Shown: piece by piece, positions 7,984 through 16,606 of the stretch
How the letters are laid out: every line of letters begins with the position of its first letter
Numbering within the stretch: position 1 is the stretch's first letter
Assembly: GCA_002737365.1 (NCBI GenBank)
Contig: NSIL01000024.1
Coordinates: 1-38,402 of the forward strand
Source of the DNA: Acidobacterium sp.
GTDB lineage: Bacteria > Acidobacteriota > Vicinamibacteria > Vicinamibacterales > UBA2999
Reading direction: 5' to 3'
DNA length: 38,402 bases
Notes under the pieces: generated by a model
Databases searched by the model: none
What the model was told of the DNA's origin: nothing
The model's input: only the letters and a program-made list of their open reading frames with translations
Position numbers and translations under genes: made by a program

Positions 7984-9051
7984 ATGACTCGGGTGCTGCT
8001 TTCAGTCCTCATCCTCTTGATGTCGAGTCCGGCTCTAGCCGGATGGCCGCAAGCTGTGGGTCCGCCTGACCATTTCCGCCAAGGCTCCGGCCGTCAAGCA
8101 GGCGGGCGCGACATCGGGCTGGAAGCCGCCGCCAGAGCCGGCGCGACGCTCCCGCGCCTGCGCAGCTTGTTGGTGAGCCATCGCGGCGAGCTGGTGCTTG
8201 AACGCTACTACGGCGGCGCGCGCGCCAGCCAGGCCGCCAACCTCAAGTCCGCATCGAAGAGCATCATCTCGGCGTTGACGGGCATTGCCGTGTCGCGCGG
8301 GCTCATCAAGAGCGTCGACCAGCCGATTGGCGACTACTTTCCAGAGCTGGTCAAGGACCCTGACAAGCGCAAGCGCGAGATCACGATCGAAGATCTGCTG
8401 ACCATGCGGTCCGGACTCGAGTCGACGAGTGGCCGCGACTACGGCGCGTGGGTGCAGAGTCCGAACTGGGTGCGCTACGTCCTGACCCGGCCACTGACCG
8501 ACGAACCAGGCACGCGGGTCGAGTACAGCACGGGGACCTCGCACCTGCTGTCGGCGATCCTGACCAAGGCGACCAAGAGCAGCACTTGGCAGTTCGCGCA
8601 GGAATCGCTGGCCAAGCCGCTGGGATTTGCGCTGCCGCGGTGGACCCAGGATCCGCAGGGCATCTACTTCGGTGGCAACGAGATGTCGATGACACCCCGG
8701 CAAATGGTGAGCTTCGGGGAGTTGTACTTGAACAACGGACGGGTGGGCGCGACGCAAGTGCTGCCGAAGGAGTGGATTGCGAAGACCCGAGTGCCTCGTG
8801 GGCGGTCACGGTGGGGGAGCGATCGCGAATATGGCTACGGCTTCTGGATTCGCGAGCTGGCGGGCCACGACAGTTATTACGCGTGGGGCTACGGCGGGCA
8901 GTTCGTGTTCATCGTCCCCGAGCTGCAATTAGTGGTCGTCACCACCTCGCGAACCGATGTGAGCACAGAGCGCCGCGATCACCTGGGTGCGATCTACGAC
9001 CTCGTTGAACAGCAGGTGATTCCCGCGCTCAAACCAAGCGCTCTCTGGTGA
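7984..9051 (+). CDS. Serine hydrolase, beta-lactamase/esterase family
   Basis: This 355-aa exported class C-type serine hydrolase (esterase, peptidase or amidase; substrate unknown) starts at ATG 7984, where MTRVLLSVLILLMSSPALAG is a clean signal peptide. A longer frame to 7876 would bury it. The catalytic SxxK is SASK at residues 89-92, the tyrosine motif is YST at 181-183, and the C-terminal GYGGQF replaces the KTG box, as in 6-aminohexanoate-oligomer-hydrolase relatives. An odd insert of about ten residues (FRQGSGRQAGG, about 31-41) sits just after the signal peptide and is encoded by a stretch bounded by CCGCCTG/CAGGCGG (8062-8105). No linked gene suggests a substrate. Confidence 0.88.
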   Translation: MTRVLLSVLILLMSSPALAGWPQAVGPPDHFRQGSGRQAGGRDIGLEAAARAGATLPRLRSLLVSHRGELVLERYYGGARASQAANLKSASKSIISALTGIAVSRGLIKSVDQPIGDYFPELVKDPDKRKREITIEDLLTMRSGLESTSGRDYGAWVQSPNWVRYVLTRPLTDEPGTRVEYSTGTSHLLSAILTKATKSSTWQFAQESLAKPLGFALPRWTQDPQGIYFGGNEMSMTPRQMVSFGELYLNNGRVGATQVLPKEWIAKTRVPRGRSRWGSDREYGYGFWIRELAGHDSYYAWGYGGQFVFIVPELQLVVVTTSRTDVSTERRDHLGAIYDLVEQQVIPALKPSALW

Positions 9052-9095
9052 AAGTGTTGGTGGGGCCGACGGTAGCCGAAGGCGCACGGCTGGGG

Positions 9096-9101
9096 TATCA
9101 T
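9096..9101 (+). promoter_or_regulatory. -10 box of tRNA-Arg(CCG)
   Basis: TATCAT lies 10 nt before the mature 5' end of the tRNA at 9112, the normal place for a tRNA -10 element. I see no convincing -35 box. Confidence 0.45.
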
Positions 9102-9111
9102 GCTGAGTCGC

Positions 9112-9188
9112 GCGCCCATAGCTCAATTGGATAGAGCGTCGGTCTCCGAAGCCGAAGGTTGTAAGTTCAAGTCTTACTGGGCGCACCA
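9112..9188 (+). tRNA. tRNA-Arg(CCG)
   Basis: A full cloverleaf can be drawn: acceptor GCGCCCA/TGGGCGC, D-arm AGCTC...GAGC, anticodon stem TCGGT/GCCGA around CTCCGAA (anticodon CCG), T-arm GTAAG-TTCAAGT-CTTAC, discriminator A and an encoded CCA. The last 22 bp overlap, on the opposite strand, the final codons of the kinase-isomerase fusion gene. Confidence 0.95.
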
Positions 9189-11482
9189 CTCCCTGACAGC
9201 AAGTGCCGCTTGGTGGCATTGATCAACTGGTTGGTCGAACTGTCGTGGCTGGTGGTGGCGGCCGGTGACGCCAGGTCGGCCGCGACCTGCGTGGCCAGCT
9301 GCTTGCCAAGTTCGACCCCCCACTGATCGAACGAGTTGATGTTCCAGACGGCGCCCATGGTGAACACCTTGTGCTCGTACATCGCCAGTAACAGGCCGAT
9401 GGTGCGTGGCCCGAGCTGCCGATAGAGAATTGTCGTTGACGGGCGATTGCCCGGCAACACCTTGTGCGGCAGCAACTGTTCGAGTGCCTCGCCGCGCAGG
9501 CCTTGCACGGTCAGCTCGGCGCGCACCTCGTCTTCGGTCTTGCCGCGCATCAGCGCTTCAGTCTGCGCAAAGCAGTTCGCCAGCAACAGTTGGTGGTGAT
9601 TGCCGATCTCGGTGTGCGACTCGATGCCAGCCAGAAAGTCACAGGGCACCAGTCGTGTCCCCTGGTGCAGCAACTGAAAGAACGCGTGCTGGCCGTTCGT
9701 GCCAGGCTCGCCCCACACGATCGGCGCGGTGAGCGCGTCCACCGCCTGGCCCTCGCGATCGATGCGCTTGCCGTTGCTCTCCATCTCGAGCTGCTGCAGG
9801 TAGGCCGGCAGGCGCTGCAGATACTGCTCGTACGGCAGCACCGCATGGGTCTCGGCGCCGAGCACGCTCGTGTACCACACGCCCAACAGTCCCAGCACCA
9901 TCGGCAGGTTGCGCTCGATGGGCGCCGTCCGAAAGTGCTCGTCCATCTCGTGCGCGCCGTCGAGGAGCTGCTCGAAATGTCCGTAGCCGGCGGCGAGGGC
10001 GATCGGCAGGCCGATCGACGACCACAACGAATAGCGGCCGCCCACCCAGTTCCAGAACACGAACATGTTCTCGGCAGCAATGCCGAACTTGCGGACCGCC
10101 TCTTCGTTGGTCGAGATCGCGACAAAATGCCTGGCGATGGCGGCCGGGTCCTTGGCGTGGCCCATAAACCAGTCGCGCGCCGAGTGCGCGTTGGTCATGG
10201 TCTCTTGCGTCGTGAAGGTTTTCGACGCCACCGTGAACAGCGTGGTCGCCGGATGCAGCGAGCGCAGTGTTTCGGCGAGGTGCGTGCCATCAACGTTCGA
10301 CACGAAGTGGACCCGCGGCCCCTCGCGGGCGTACGGTGCCAGGGCCTGAGTCACCATGGCCGGTCCCAGGTCCGAGCCGCCAATGCCGATGTTCACGACG
10401 TCGGTGAGGCGCAGGCCGGTGTAGCCCAGCCAGGCGCCGTCCCGCACCGAATCGGTGAAACGGCGAATGTGGTCGAGCGCCGCGCGCACCTCGGGCATGA
10501 CATCGCGGCCGCCCACCAGCATGGGACGCGCCGAGCGATTGCGCAGGGCCATGTGCATGACGGCGCGCTGCTCGGTGGTGTTGATCGCCTCGCCGGCGAA
10601 CATCTGATCACGCAGGCGCTCCACTCCGGTCTTGCGCGCCAGCTCCGCCAGCGCCCGCATCACGTCGTCGGTGATCAGGTTCTTGGAGTAGTCCACCTGC
10701 AGGTGGCCGCCGACGTTGAGCGTGTAGCGTTCGGCGCGACCGGGGTCGGCGGCGAACAGTTCGCGCAAGGTGTGCCGCGGTGCCCACGCCGCCAGGGCGC
10801 GCAGGCCAGAGGCGGGGTGAGCGCCGGCCGGTTCCGGGTGATCCCATGCGCGGAAGCCGCCCTCGAACGCCTTGTCGTTGTGGCCGCGGCGAATGCCGTC
10901 AGGTAACTGCTCGAACAGGCGGACGTTGCCGCCGCCGAGCACGATGTACTCGGCCGCTACGGCGGCGCGCAGCAGCTCCGCGCCCTCGAGCACGATCGCC
11001 CGCCACCGGTCCGCACCGAGCGCCGCCAGGCCACGCTGTCCCAACAGGTCCTCGAAGGTCTGGTCCTTGAAGGGCAAGTGGGCCAGTTCAAGGGCGACGA
11101 TGGTGCCTTCGTCCACGAGTGCGGTGCCGAGGCCCGAGCCGAGGCCGAGAAACAGCATGCGGCCGCCCTCGTCGCTGCCCAGAGCCTGCATGGCGGCGTC
11201 GTTCATCACCTTGACCGGCACACCGAAGGCGGCGGCCCAGTCGAACTCGACCCAGCCTTTGCCCAGGTTCCAGGGTTCTTCAACAATCTGGCCGCGAAGG
11301 ACGGGGCTGGGAATGCCGATGGTGATCGCGTCGTACTGCCAGTCAGCGGTCTGCGCCCTGGTGCCGGCGACGACCTGTTCCGGCGTGAATCCATCGCCCG
11401 AGTCGAACTTACGCGCCTCGGCGCTTCCGGTGTGCATCAACTTGACGTGAGTGCCACCCACGTCGATAACCAACACGCGCAT
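9167..11482 (-). CDS. pgi: Glucokinase (ROK/polyphosphate type)-glucose-6-phosphate isomerase fusion
   Basis: This 771-aa bifunctional enzyme should catalyse glucose to glucose-6-P to fructose-6-P in the cytosol. Residues 1-215 match polyphosphate-glucokinase-like ROK proteins: phosphate loop [19 protein letters not shown] with the catalytic Asp, [13 protein letters not shown], and the family ending [14 protein letters not shown]...GGFRAW. Like that family it lacks the zinc-binding Cys cluster of other ROK kinases. A short linker ([12 protein letters not shown]) leads to a full-length isomerase (about 235-760) with VDYSKN, the two family signatures ([13 protein letters not shown] and [11 protein letters not shown]), GEPGTNGQH and QLLHQGT. 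The frame is continuous, so this is a real fusion. The last codons run into the opposite-strand tRNA-Arg. It is divergent from transaldolase 44 bp away. Confidence 0.93.
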   Translation of the reverse strand: MRVLVIDVGGTHVKLMHTGSAEARKFDSGDGFTPEQVVAGTRAQTADWQYDAITIGIPSPVLRGQIVEEPWNLGKGWVEFDWAAAFGVPVKVMNDAAMQALGSDEGGRMLFLGLGSGLGTALVDEGTIVALELAHLPFKDQTFEDLLGQRGLAALGADRWRAIVLEGAELLRAAVAAEYIVLGGGNVRLFEQLPDGIRRGHNDKAFEGGFRAWDHPEPAGAHPASGLRALAAWAPRHTLRELFAADPGRAERYTLNVGGHLQVDYSKNLITDDVMRALAELARKTGVERLRDQMFAGEAINTTEQRAVMHMALRNRSARPMLVGGRDVMPEVRAALDHIRRFTDSVRDGAWLGYTGLRLTDVVNIGIGGSDLGPAMVTQALAPYAREGPRVHFVSNVDGTHLAETLRSLHPATTLFTVASKTFTTQETMTNAHSARDWFMGHAKDPAAIARHFVAISTNEEAVRKFGIAAENMFVFWNWVGGRYSLWSSIGLPIALAAGYGHFEQLLDGAHEMDEHFRTAPIERNLPMVLGLLGVWYTSVLGAETHAVLPYEQYLQRLPAYLQQLEMESNGKRIDREGQAVDALTAPIVWGEPGTNGQHAFFQLLHQGTRLVPCDFLAGIESHTEIGNHHQLLLANCFAQTEALMRGKTEDEVRAELTVQGLRGEALEQLLPHKVLPGNRPSTTILYRQLGPRTIGLLLAMYEHKVFTMGAVWNINSFDQWGVELGKQLATQVAADLASPAATTSHDSSTNQLINATKRHLLSGSGAPSKT

Positions 11483-11513
11483 GAAGGCTTAAGCATAGTC
11501 CCAAGCCTCGGGG

Positions 11514-11519
11514 TATTCT
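11514..11519 (+). promoter_or_regulatory. -10 box for transaldolase, near-leaderless
   Basis: TATTCT is followed by 7 nt and then the ATG at 11527, with no Shine-Dalgarno between. This places the expected transcription start at or within a base or so of the start codon. Confidence 0.45.
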
Positions 11520-11526
11520 TATTTTC

Positions 11527-12501
11527 ATGTCTTTGCTCGACTCCCTCAAGCGCGTCACGACCGTGGTCGCTGACACCGGCGACATTGAAGCCATCCGGCA
11601 GTTTCGACCGCAGGACGCGACCACCAATCCGTCGTTGCTGCTCAAGGCGGCGCAGCAGCCGGCCTATCGGCCGCTGGTCGAGGCCGCGCTGGCCGACGCC
11701 GACCGGCTGGGACTGGCCGAGGCCCGCCGCACCGAGGCCTTCATGGATCGCCTGGCCGTGAACTTCGGCCGCGAGATTCTCAAGATTGTCCCGGGCCGAG
11801 TCTCCACCGAAGTCGACGCGCGCCTGAGCTTCGACGTCGCGGCCACGGTAGCGAAGGCCCGCGAGCTCGTCGGCTTGTACGAACAGGCCGGCATCGCGCG
11901 CGAGCGCATCCTGATCAAGGTGGGCAGCACGTGGGAAGGGATTCGTGCCGCCGCCGAATTGGAGCGCGAGGGGATCCATTGCAACCTGACGCTGCTCTTC
12001 AGCTTCGCGCAGGCCGTTGCGTGCGCCGAAGCAGGCGTGACGCTGATCTCGCCATTTGTCGGCCGCATCTTCGACTACTACCGCAAGGAGCGCGGCACCG
12101 AGATTCCGGCTGATCAGGATCCCGGGGTGCAGTCGGTGACGCGCATTTTTCACTACTACAAGAAGTTCGGCTACCAGACGCAGGTCATGGGCGCGAGCTT
12201 TCGCAGGGTCGAACAGATCACCGGCCTGGCCGGCTGCGACCTGTTGACGATTAGCCCCGACCTGCTGGACTCGTTGCAGAAGACCGAGGGCGAGGTCACA
12301 CCGCGCTTGACCGTGGACGCCGCGCGCGCCTCGGCGGAGGACAAGATCACGCTCGACGAGAAGTCGTACCGGTTCCTGCACAACCAGGACGCGATGGCGG
12401 TGGAGAAGCTGGCGGATGGCATCCGCCGGTTTTATGACGATGGCCGGAAGCTGGAGCAGTGGGCCTTGTCCAGGGTGTCTGACACCATCGCCAGGAACTA
12501 G
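11527..12501 (+). CDS. tal: Transaldolase
   Basis: This 324-aa transaldolase of the TalA/TalB size class moves a dihydroxyacetone unit between sedoheptulose-7-P and glyceraldehyde-3-P in the pentose phosphate pathway. The N-terminal [12 protein letters not shown] and the Schiff-base lysine in [13 protein letters not shown] (about residue 133) are clear, as are [11 protein letters not shown] and [10 protein letters not shown]. It is divergent from the glucokinase-isomerase fusion, so both ends of sugar-phosphate interconversion are fed from one 44-bp intergenic region. No Shine-Dalgarno is visible. The last codons (RVSDTIARN) are encoded by a palindromic repeat, 12474-12521. Confidence 0.96.
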   Translation: MSLLDSLKRVTTVVADTGDIEAIRQFRPQDATTNPSLLLKAAQQPAYRPLVEAALADADRLGLAEARRTEAFMDRLAVNFGREILKIVPGRVSTEVDARLSFDVAATVAKARELVGLYEQAGIARERILIKVGSTWEGIRAAAELEREGIHCNLTLLFSFAQAVACAEAGVTLISPFVGRIFDYYRKERGTEIPADQDPGVQSVTRIFHYYKKFGYQTQVMGASFRRVEQITGLAGCDLLTISPDLLDSLQKTEGEVTPRLTVDAARASAEDKITLDEKSYRFLHNQDAMAVEKLADGIRRFYDDGRKLEQWALSRVSDTIARN

Positions 12502-12521
12502 TCGCGATGGTGCCAGACACC
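12474..12521. repeat. 18-bp imperfect inverted repeat over the tal stop codon
   Basis: GGTGTCTGACACCATCGC (12474-12491) is mirrored by GCGATGGTGCCAGACACC (12504-12521) with one mismatch and a 12-nt loop holding the tal stop. The arm itself contains the 13-bp palindrome GGTGTCTGACACC, found again at 25687-25699. There is no T-run, so it is better described as a REP-like repeat that may block 3' exonucleases or act as a weak terminator. Confidence 0.65.
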
Positions 12522-12553
12522 GTGGCCCCCCCGCGGATTCGCCGCTTGGGCGC

Positions 12554-12559
12554 TACAAT
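12554..12559 (+). promoter_or_regulatory. Probable -10 box for the TonB receptor gene
   Basis: TACAAT lies 40 bp before the start codon at 12600. A good Shine-Dalgarno GGAGG (12591-12595) stands 4 nt before that ATG, so this gene has a normal leader. No clear -35 box is seen. Confidence 0.4.
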
Positions 12560-12599
12560 AGAAGATGTGTACTCTCGGTTCTATTTGATTGGAGGCTCT

Positions 12600-14753
12600 A
12601 TGTCGGCTCGCCGTTTGGCAGTTTGTTTGACCCTGGCCCTGGCCAGCTCAACCGCGGTATTTGCTCAAGCACCCACACCACCCGCCCAACCACCCGCGAA
12701 ACCAGACGAGCCGCCCATCTACGAAGAGCAGGTGGTCGTCACCGCGTCGAAGTTGGAGCAGCAACTGGTCAACGCGCCGGCCACCATGACCGTGGTGACG
12801 CAGGACGTGATCGCCTCGACGCCCGCCACCAACTACGCCGAGCTGTTCCGCTCGGTGCCCGGCGTCAACCTGTCGCAGACGTCCGCGCGTGACTTCAACC
12901 TGACGATGCGCAGCGCCACCTCGACCCTCGCCACCTCGACCTTGGCGTTGCTCGATGGCCGCAGCCTCTACCTGGACTTCTTCGGTTTTGTGGCCTGGGA
13001 CCTGCTGCCGGTGAACCCGAACGAGCTGAAGCAGATCGAAGTCATTCGCGGCCCAGCGTCGGCCGTGTGGGGTGCCAACGCCATGAACGGCGTAGTCAAC
13101 TTCATTTCGAAGACGCCGCGTGAACTGGCCGGCACCAGCGCCACCGTCACCTTTGGCACCTTCGACGGCGATGCGGGCAACGGCGAGAAGCTCGGCACCG
13201 GCTCAATGTTCGGCATCAACGCCACCCACGCCGCGGCAATCAATGACCGCTGGGCATACAAAGTTTCGGGCGGTGGCTACACCTCCGATGCCTTCCCGCG
13301 TCCGGCCGGTGCGATCCCCAACGGCACCGGCACCCAGTACCCCTCGTTTGCTAACCAGGGCACGACGCAGCCCAAGTTTGACACCCGCGTCGACTATGAC
13401 GCGCCCGACGGCAAGTACAAGCTGACAATGGCCGGTGGCTACTCGGGCACCGACGGCATCATTCACACCGGTATCGGCCCCTTCGACATGACCGGTGTCG
13501 GCGTGACCTACGGCACCATGCGCTACACGCGCAACGCCTTCAAGCTCAATCTCTTCACGAATATACTGAGCGGCGACGCCAAGGGCCTGCTGTCGATTGG
13601 CCTCGACGGCAAGCCGATTCTGTTCAAGTTCGACACCAAGACCTACGACCTCGAAGTCGGCAACATCAACACCTTCGGTGGCCGTCACGTGTTGAGCTAC
13701 GGCGGCAACGTCCGCTTCAACGTGTTCGACCTGTCGATCGCGCCGCGCGGCGACAACCGCACCGAGATGGGCGCGTATGTCCAGGACGAGATCTTCCTCA
13801 ACGACCTTATTCGGGTCAGCCTGGGTGCGCGCTTCGACAAGTACGACAACATCGCAGACCCGGTGTTCTCGCCGCGCGTCGCGCTGATCCTGAAGCCGGC
13901 GCCCGACCACGCCGTGCGGCTGTCGTTCAACAAGGCTTTCCGTTCGCCCTCGTTGATCAACAACTACCTCGAGACCGCGATCGTCAACCAGTTAAACCTC
14001 GGCGCCATCAACCCGGCGCTGAACGGCGTGATCTACAACTTCCCGGTGCTCGCGAACGGCAACGAAGCGTTGACGGAAGAGTCAACCGAATCGTTCGAAG
14101 CGGCCTACACCGGGATCATCAAGAACCGGGCGACCGTCTCGGCCGCGATGTACTTCACCACCAACCGCGATGAGATCTTCTTCACGCAGGTGGCCCGGTA
14201 CCGTGCCGCGACGCCGCCTCGGGGCTGGCCGTTGCCGCCGGCCGTCCTCGAAGTGTTGCCGCCAGCCTGCGTTCCTGGGAAGCAGTGCACCACCGGCGGC
14301 CTGCCGTCGGAGTTCAGCTACCGCAACCTGGGGACCGTGAAGAATAAGGGCATCGAGCTCGGTATCGACGGCGCGGTCACTCGCGCGCTCAACCTGTTTG
14401 CGAACTACTCGTACCAGGCCGAGCCCGAACCTGACTTCGCGCTGTCGGAAGTGAACCTGCCGCCGCAGAATCGCTTCAATACCGGCATGAACTACAGCGA
14501 GGGCCGCTACCTGGGTAATCTCTCGATCAGCTATGTCGGCGAAGCGTACTGGCAGGACGTGCTGGACGCGCGCTTCGCGGGACCGACCGAGGCCTACATG
14601 CAGATCAACGGCGCCTTCGGCATGAAGTTCTCGAAGGACAAGATCGCCGCCACCATCAAGGGGATTAACCTCACCAACCGGGACATTCAGTCGCACGTGT
14701 TCGGCGACATTCTCAAGCGTCAGATCATTGGCGAATTGCGCTTCAATTTTTAG
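12600..14753 (+). CDS. TonB-dependent receptor
   Basis: This 717-aa outer-membrane receptor imports a ligand with energy from TonB. The start at ATG 12600 is supported by GGAGG at 12591-12595 and by the signal peptide MSARRLAVCLTLALASSTAVFAQA beginning there (a longer frame to 12507 has no such support). A Pro-rich stretch, the TonB-box-like EEQVVVTASK (about residues 42-51), the plug domain (APATMTVVTQDVI...VIRGPASAVWGANAMNGVVNF) and a 22-strand-type barrel ending in IIGELRFNF follow in order. The C-terminal Phe is the expected assembly signal. The ligand is unknown; there is no siderophore or vitamin gene next to it. The stop overlaps the convergent mobA end. Confidence 0.92.
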   Translation: MSARRLAVCLTLALASSTAVFAQAPTPPAQPPAKPDEPPIYEEQVVVTASKLEQQLVNAPATMTVVTQDVIASTPATNYAELFRSVPGVNLSQTSARDFNLTMRSATSTLATSTLALLDGRSLYLDFFGFVAWDLLPVNPNELKQIEVIRGPASAVWGANAMNGVVNFISKTPRELAGTSATVTFGTFDGDAGNGEKLGTGSMFGINATHAAAINDRWAYKVSGGGYTSDAFPRPAGAIPNGTGTQYPSFANQGTTQPKFDTRVDYDAPDGKYKLTMAGGYSGTDGIIHTGIGPFDMTGVGVTYGTMRYTRNAFKLNLFTNILSGDAKGLLSIGLDGKPILFKFDTKTYDLEVGNINTFGGRHVLSYGGNVRFNVFDLSIAPRGDNRTEMGAYVQDEIFLNDLIRVSLGARFDKYDNIADPVFSPRVALILKPAPDHAVRLSFNKAFRSPSLINNYLETAIVNQLNLGAINPALNGVIYNFPVLANGNEALTEESTESFEAAYTGIIKNRATVSAAMYFTTNRDEIFFTQVARYRAATPPRGWPLPPAVLEVLPPACVPGKQCTTGGLPSEFSYRNLGTVKNKGIELGIDGAVTRALNLFANYSYQAEPEPDFALSEVNLPPQNRFNTGMNYSEGRYLGNLSISYVGEAYWQDVLDARFAGPTEAYMQINGAFGMKFSKDKIAATIKGINLTNRDIQSHVFGDILKRQIIGELRFNF

Positions 14754-15355
14754 GTGCCAGGCAGGTGGCACTTTAGTGCCGCCTGCAATTCTTCCGGTGT
14801 ATTGCAGCTGACGAAGCTTTCCAGATGCGGGTCGAGGTCGCAGAACAGCGCGGCGTCGACCCGTTTTGTTGATACCTGATCGAGCAGCCGCATCGCGCGC
14901 CGTTCGCCGGTTGCCAGAAGAGCCTGCGCCGCACTGGCCACTGATGATCGGTAAACGGCGCACAGCGGGCTGGCCTGGGCTCCGACGACCGGCACGCAGA
15001 TGTCGGCATCCCCGCACAACTCGACCAGCCGCCGCAGCACCGCCGGCTTGATCAACGGCATGTCGCAGGCAACGATGAGGTTGAGGTCACTGTTCGAGGC
15101 CGCGAGTCCCGCCGCGATGCCGGCCAGCGGGCCCAGATTCTCGATGGGGTCGAAGACGACCCGCACAGGCAGCCCAAGGGAGAGGTTGCTGCCACCCTGC
15201 TCGGACTGCACGACCACGATCACCTCGTCGGCGACCGAACCGACAAGGCGAATAGCACGGGTCAGCAGGGTGTCATCGCCGAAGGGCAGCGACGCCTTGT
15301 CCTGTCTCATCCGGGTGGATCGCCCGCCGGCCAGCACAATGCCGGTGAGCGTCAT
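14750..15355 (-). CDS. mobA: Molybdenum cofactor guanylyltransferase
   Basis: This 201-aa MobA-type nucleotidyltransferase attaches GMP to molybdopterin to make the MGD cofactor. The N-terminal GIVLAGGRSTRMRQDKASLPF is the family loop, and GPLAGIAAGL and IVACDMPLIKP carry the remaining motifs. Its ATG overlaps the TGA of the decayed gene upstream (ATGA). A sulfite-oxidase-like molybdoenzyme lies just beyond, so this is a small molybdenum locus, though that enzyme class normally uses the cofactor without GMP. The last residues (LKCHLPGT) are encoded by an inserted palindrome at 14761-14786. Confidence 0.93.
   Translation of the reverse strand: MTLTGIVLAGGRSTRMRQDKASLPFGDDTLLTRAIRLVGSVADEVIVVVQSEQGGSNLSLGLPVRVVFDPIENLGPLAGIAAGLAASNSDLNLIVACDMPLIKPAVLRRLVELCGDADICVPVVGAQASPLCAVYRSSVASAAQALLATGERRAMRLLDQVSTKRVDAALFCDLDPHLESFVSCNTPEELQAALKCHLPGT
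14761..14786. repeat. Hairpin with TTTA loop at the TonB receptor/mobA junction
   Basis: GCAGGTGGCAC (14761-14771) and GTGCCGCCTGC (14776-14786) pair along 11 bp with one T-G wobble, around TTTA. It lies just past the receptor stop and inside the last codons of mobA. It could serve as a two-way transcription stop for these convergent genes; no strong T-run is present. Confidence 0.55.
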
Positions 15356-15729
15356 TGGCCGAGCTTCGCGATCGCCATTAGCAAGTTGGCGTCCTTGTGC
15401 GACAACAGTTTCTTCCCCAGATCGCCGGACTGTTCGAGACGTGCGCTAATGGTGTCGATGGTGAAGTCCTGCGGCGCGGGCCAGGGTCTTGCCCTGGCTG
15501 TTCTGCAGGTAGTCGATGTAGATCGTCTTGTCCTTGCGCTTGCGGACCATGCGCTCCACCGTGGCCACCTGGTCGGCTGAGGCCAGGTCGGCCATGGTCG
15601 AGAACCAGGGCCATGGAGACCGATGCGAGCTGCGCCATGTAGAGCAGCGTCTTCAGCGAGCCACCGGTCTAACCGCAGCTTGCCGTTCTTGCGCGCCTTC
15701 TCGAACGTATTGAGTTGGTCGATCGGCGA
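15352..15729 (-). pseudogene. Decayed LigD-type polymerase domain gene
   Basis: Fragments of a DNA ligase D polymerase/primase-like protein occur in the right order but in different frames. From the N-terminus they are SPIDQLNTFEKARKNGKLRL (15729-15670), GGSLKTLLYMAQLASVSM, then after a 2-nt shift PWFSTMADLASADQ, VATVERMVRK...TIYIDYLQNSQGKTLA, and PQDFTIDTISARLEQSGDL to the end. Family members are about 300 aa, while these pieces cover roughly 125, so three internal segments are missing as well as the frame being broken. The intact protein would act in non-homologous end joining; no ku or ligase gene is in view. The stretch 15730-15865 up to the next gene holds a GGATCCCG repeat (15841-15860) and no clear gene. 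Confidence 0.7.
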
Positions 15730-15840
15730 CTCGGCGTCGTGGCTTCGTTCTTCGCACCGAGGATCAGCGCGCCGAAGTGGGCACGCGTGCCTGGCGGCGG
15801 GCTGGTCATCGGCCGAGCGCAGGGCCTGGTTCGAGCGATA

Positions 15841-15860
15841 CCCGGATCCCGGATCCCGGC
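15841..15860. repeat. GGATCCCG octamer repeat
   Basis: CCCGGATC is repeated head to tail (CCCGGATCCCGGATCCCGGC) just past the molybdoenzyme stop. The same unit is inserted in frame within clpA at 21341-21372, which suggests a dispersed, slippage-prone repeat. Confidence 0.6.
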
Positions 15861-15865
15861 TTCCG

Positions 15866-16600
15866 TCAGGAATACCGATCATCGAACCAGGGTTCGGCCG
15901 TATCTGAATAGCCACGCGCTTCCCAGAAGCCGGGCCTGTTGCCGGCCAGGAACTCAATCTTGCGAATCCACTTGGTGCCCTTCCAGGCATACAGCTTCGG
16001 GGTAATCATCCGGCACGGGCCACCGTGCTCCTTGGGCAGCGGCTCGCCCTCCCACGTGTGCACCAGCAACACGTCGTCTTCGACGGCGCGCGCGAGCGGC
16101 AAGTTGGTGGTGTAGGGCATTCGTGTCCCCGGCATGTGGTCGTAGCCGGTGCAGAGGACGTGCGTCGCCTCCGGTGCGGGGATTGCGAGTTCGGCCAGCG
16201 CCTGGAAGCGCACGCCGGCCCAACGGTTGTCCATCCGGCTCCAGGTGGTGACGCAATGAAAGTCGCTGACGTCTTCGGCCTGGGGCAGCGCGAGAAACTC
16301 CGCCCAACTGACCGAGAACGGGTTGTCGCACAGCCCGCCCACCTCGAGGCTCCAGTCCGCGAGTGCGACGCTGGGCGAGTCGCCCAGGTCGAGCACAGGC
16401 CAATTCGGCACTTGCCGCTGGCCGGTCGGCAATTTGGGCATGCCGTGACGATTGATCTCGCCGGTGCCTTCAGGTGCGCGGCCTTCAAATGAGTCTGGTG
16501 GCGCGGGTCGCAGGGCGCGTTGTCTTTCTATGTACCGCAGCCGCTTGGCGACCAGGCTGTTGTCGGATGCTGGCAAAGATGGCTCCTGCTTCATTATCAT
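15866..16600 (-). CDS. Sulfite-oxidase-like molybdopterin oxidoreductase
   Basis: This protein of about 244 aa has the oxidoreductase molybdopterin-binding fold of the YuiH/YedY type. The molybdenum-ligating Cys lies in SDFHCVTTWSRMDNRW, followed by GVRFQALAEL, CTGYDHMPGT, and the family ending KWIRKIEFL...GFWEARGYS. No signal peptide or Tat motif is seen, so it is probably cytoplasmic, as in YuiH-like proteins. The start is uncertain: ATG 16600 or ATG 16594; longer frames to 16744 would overlap the divergent gene and look random. The start stands only 6 bp from the start of the FHA-HD-GYP gene on the other strand. mobA lies downstream beyond the decayed gene. Confidence 0.88.
   Translation of the reverse strand: MIMKQEPSLPASDNSLVAKRLRYIERQRALRPAPPDSFEGRAPEGTGEINRHGMPKLPTGQRQVPNWPVLDLGDSPSVALADWSLEVGGLCDNPFSVSWAEFLALPQAEDVSDFHCVTTWSRMDNRWAGVRFQALAELAIPAPEATHVLCTGYDHMPGTRMPYTTNLPLARAVEDDVLLVHTWEGEPLPKEHGGPCRMITPKLYAWKGTKWIRKIEFLAGNRPGFWEARGYSDTAEPWFDDRYS
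16595..16600 (+). promoter_or_regulatory. -10 box of the FHA-HD-GYP gene, leaderless arrangement
   Basis: TATCAT is followed by 6 nt and the ATG at 16607. No Shine-Dalgarno fits between them, so transcription should start at the start codon. The box overlaps the first codon of the divergent molybdoenzyme gene. Confidence 0.45.
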
Positions 16601-16606
16601 CTGTCC

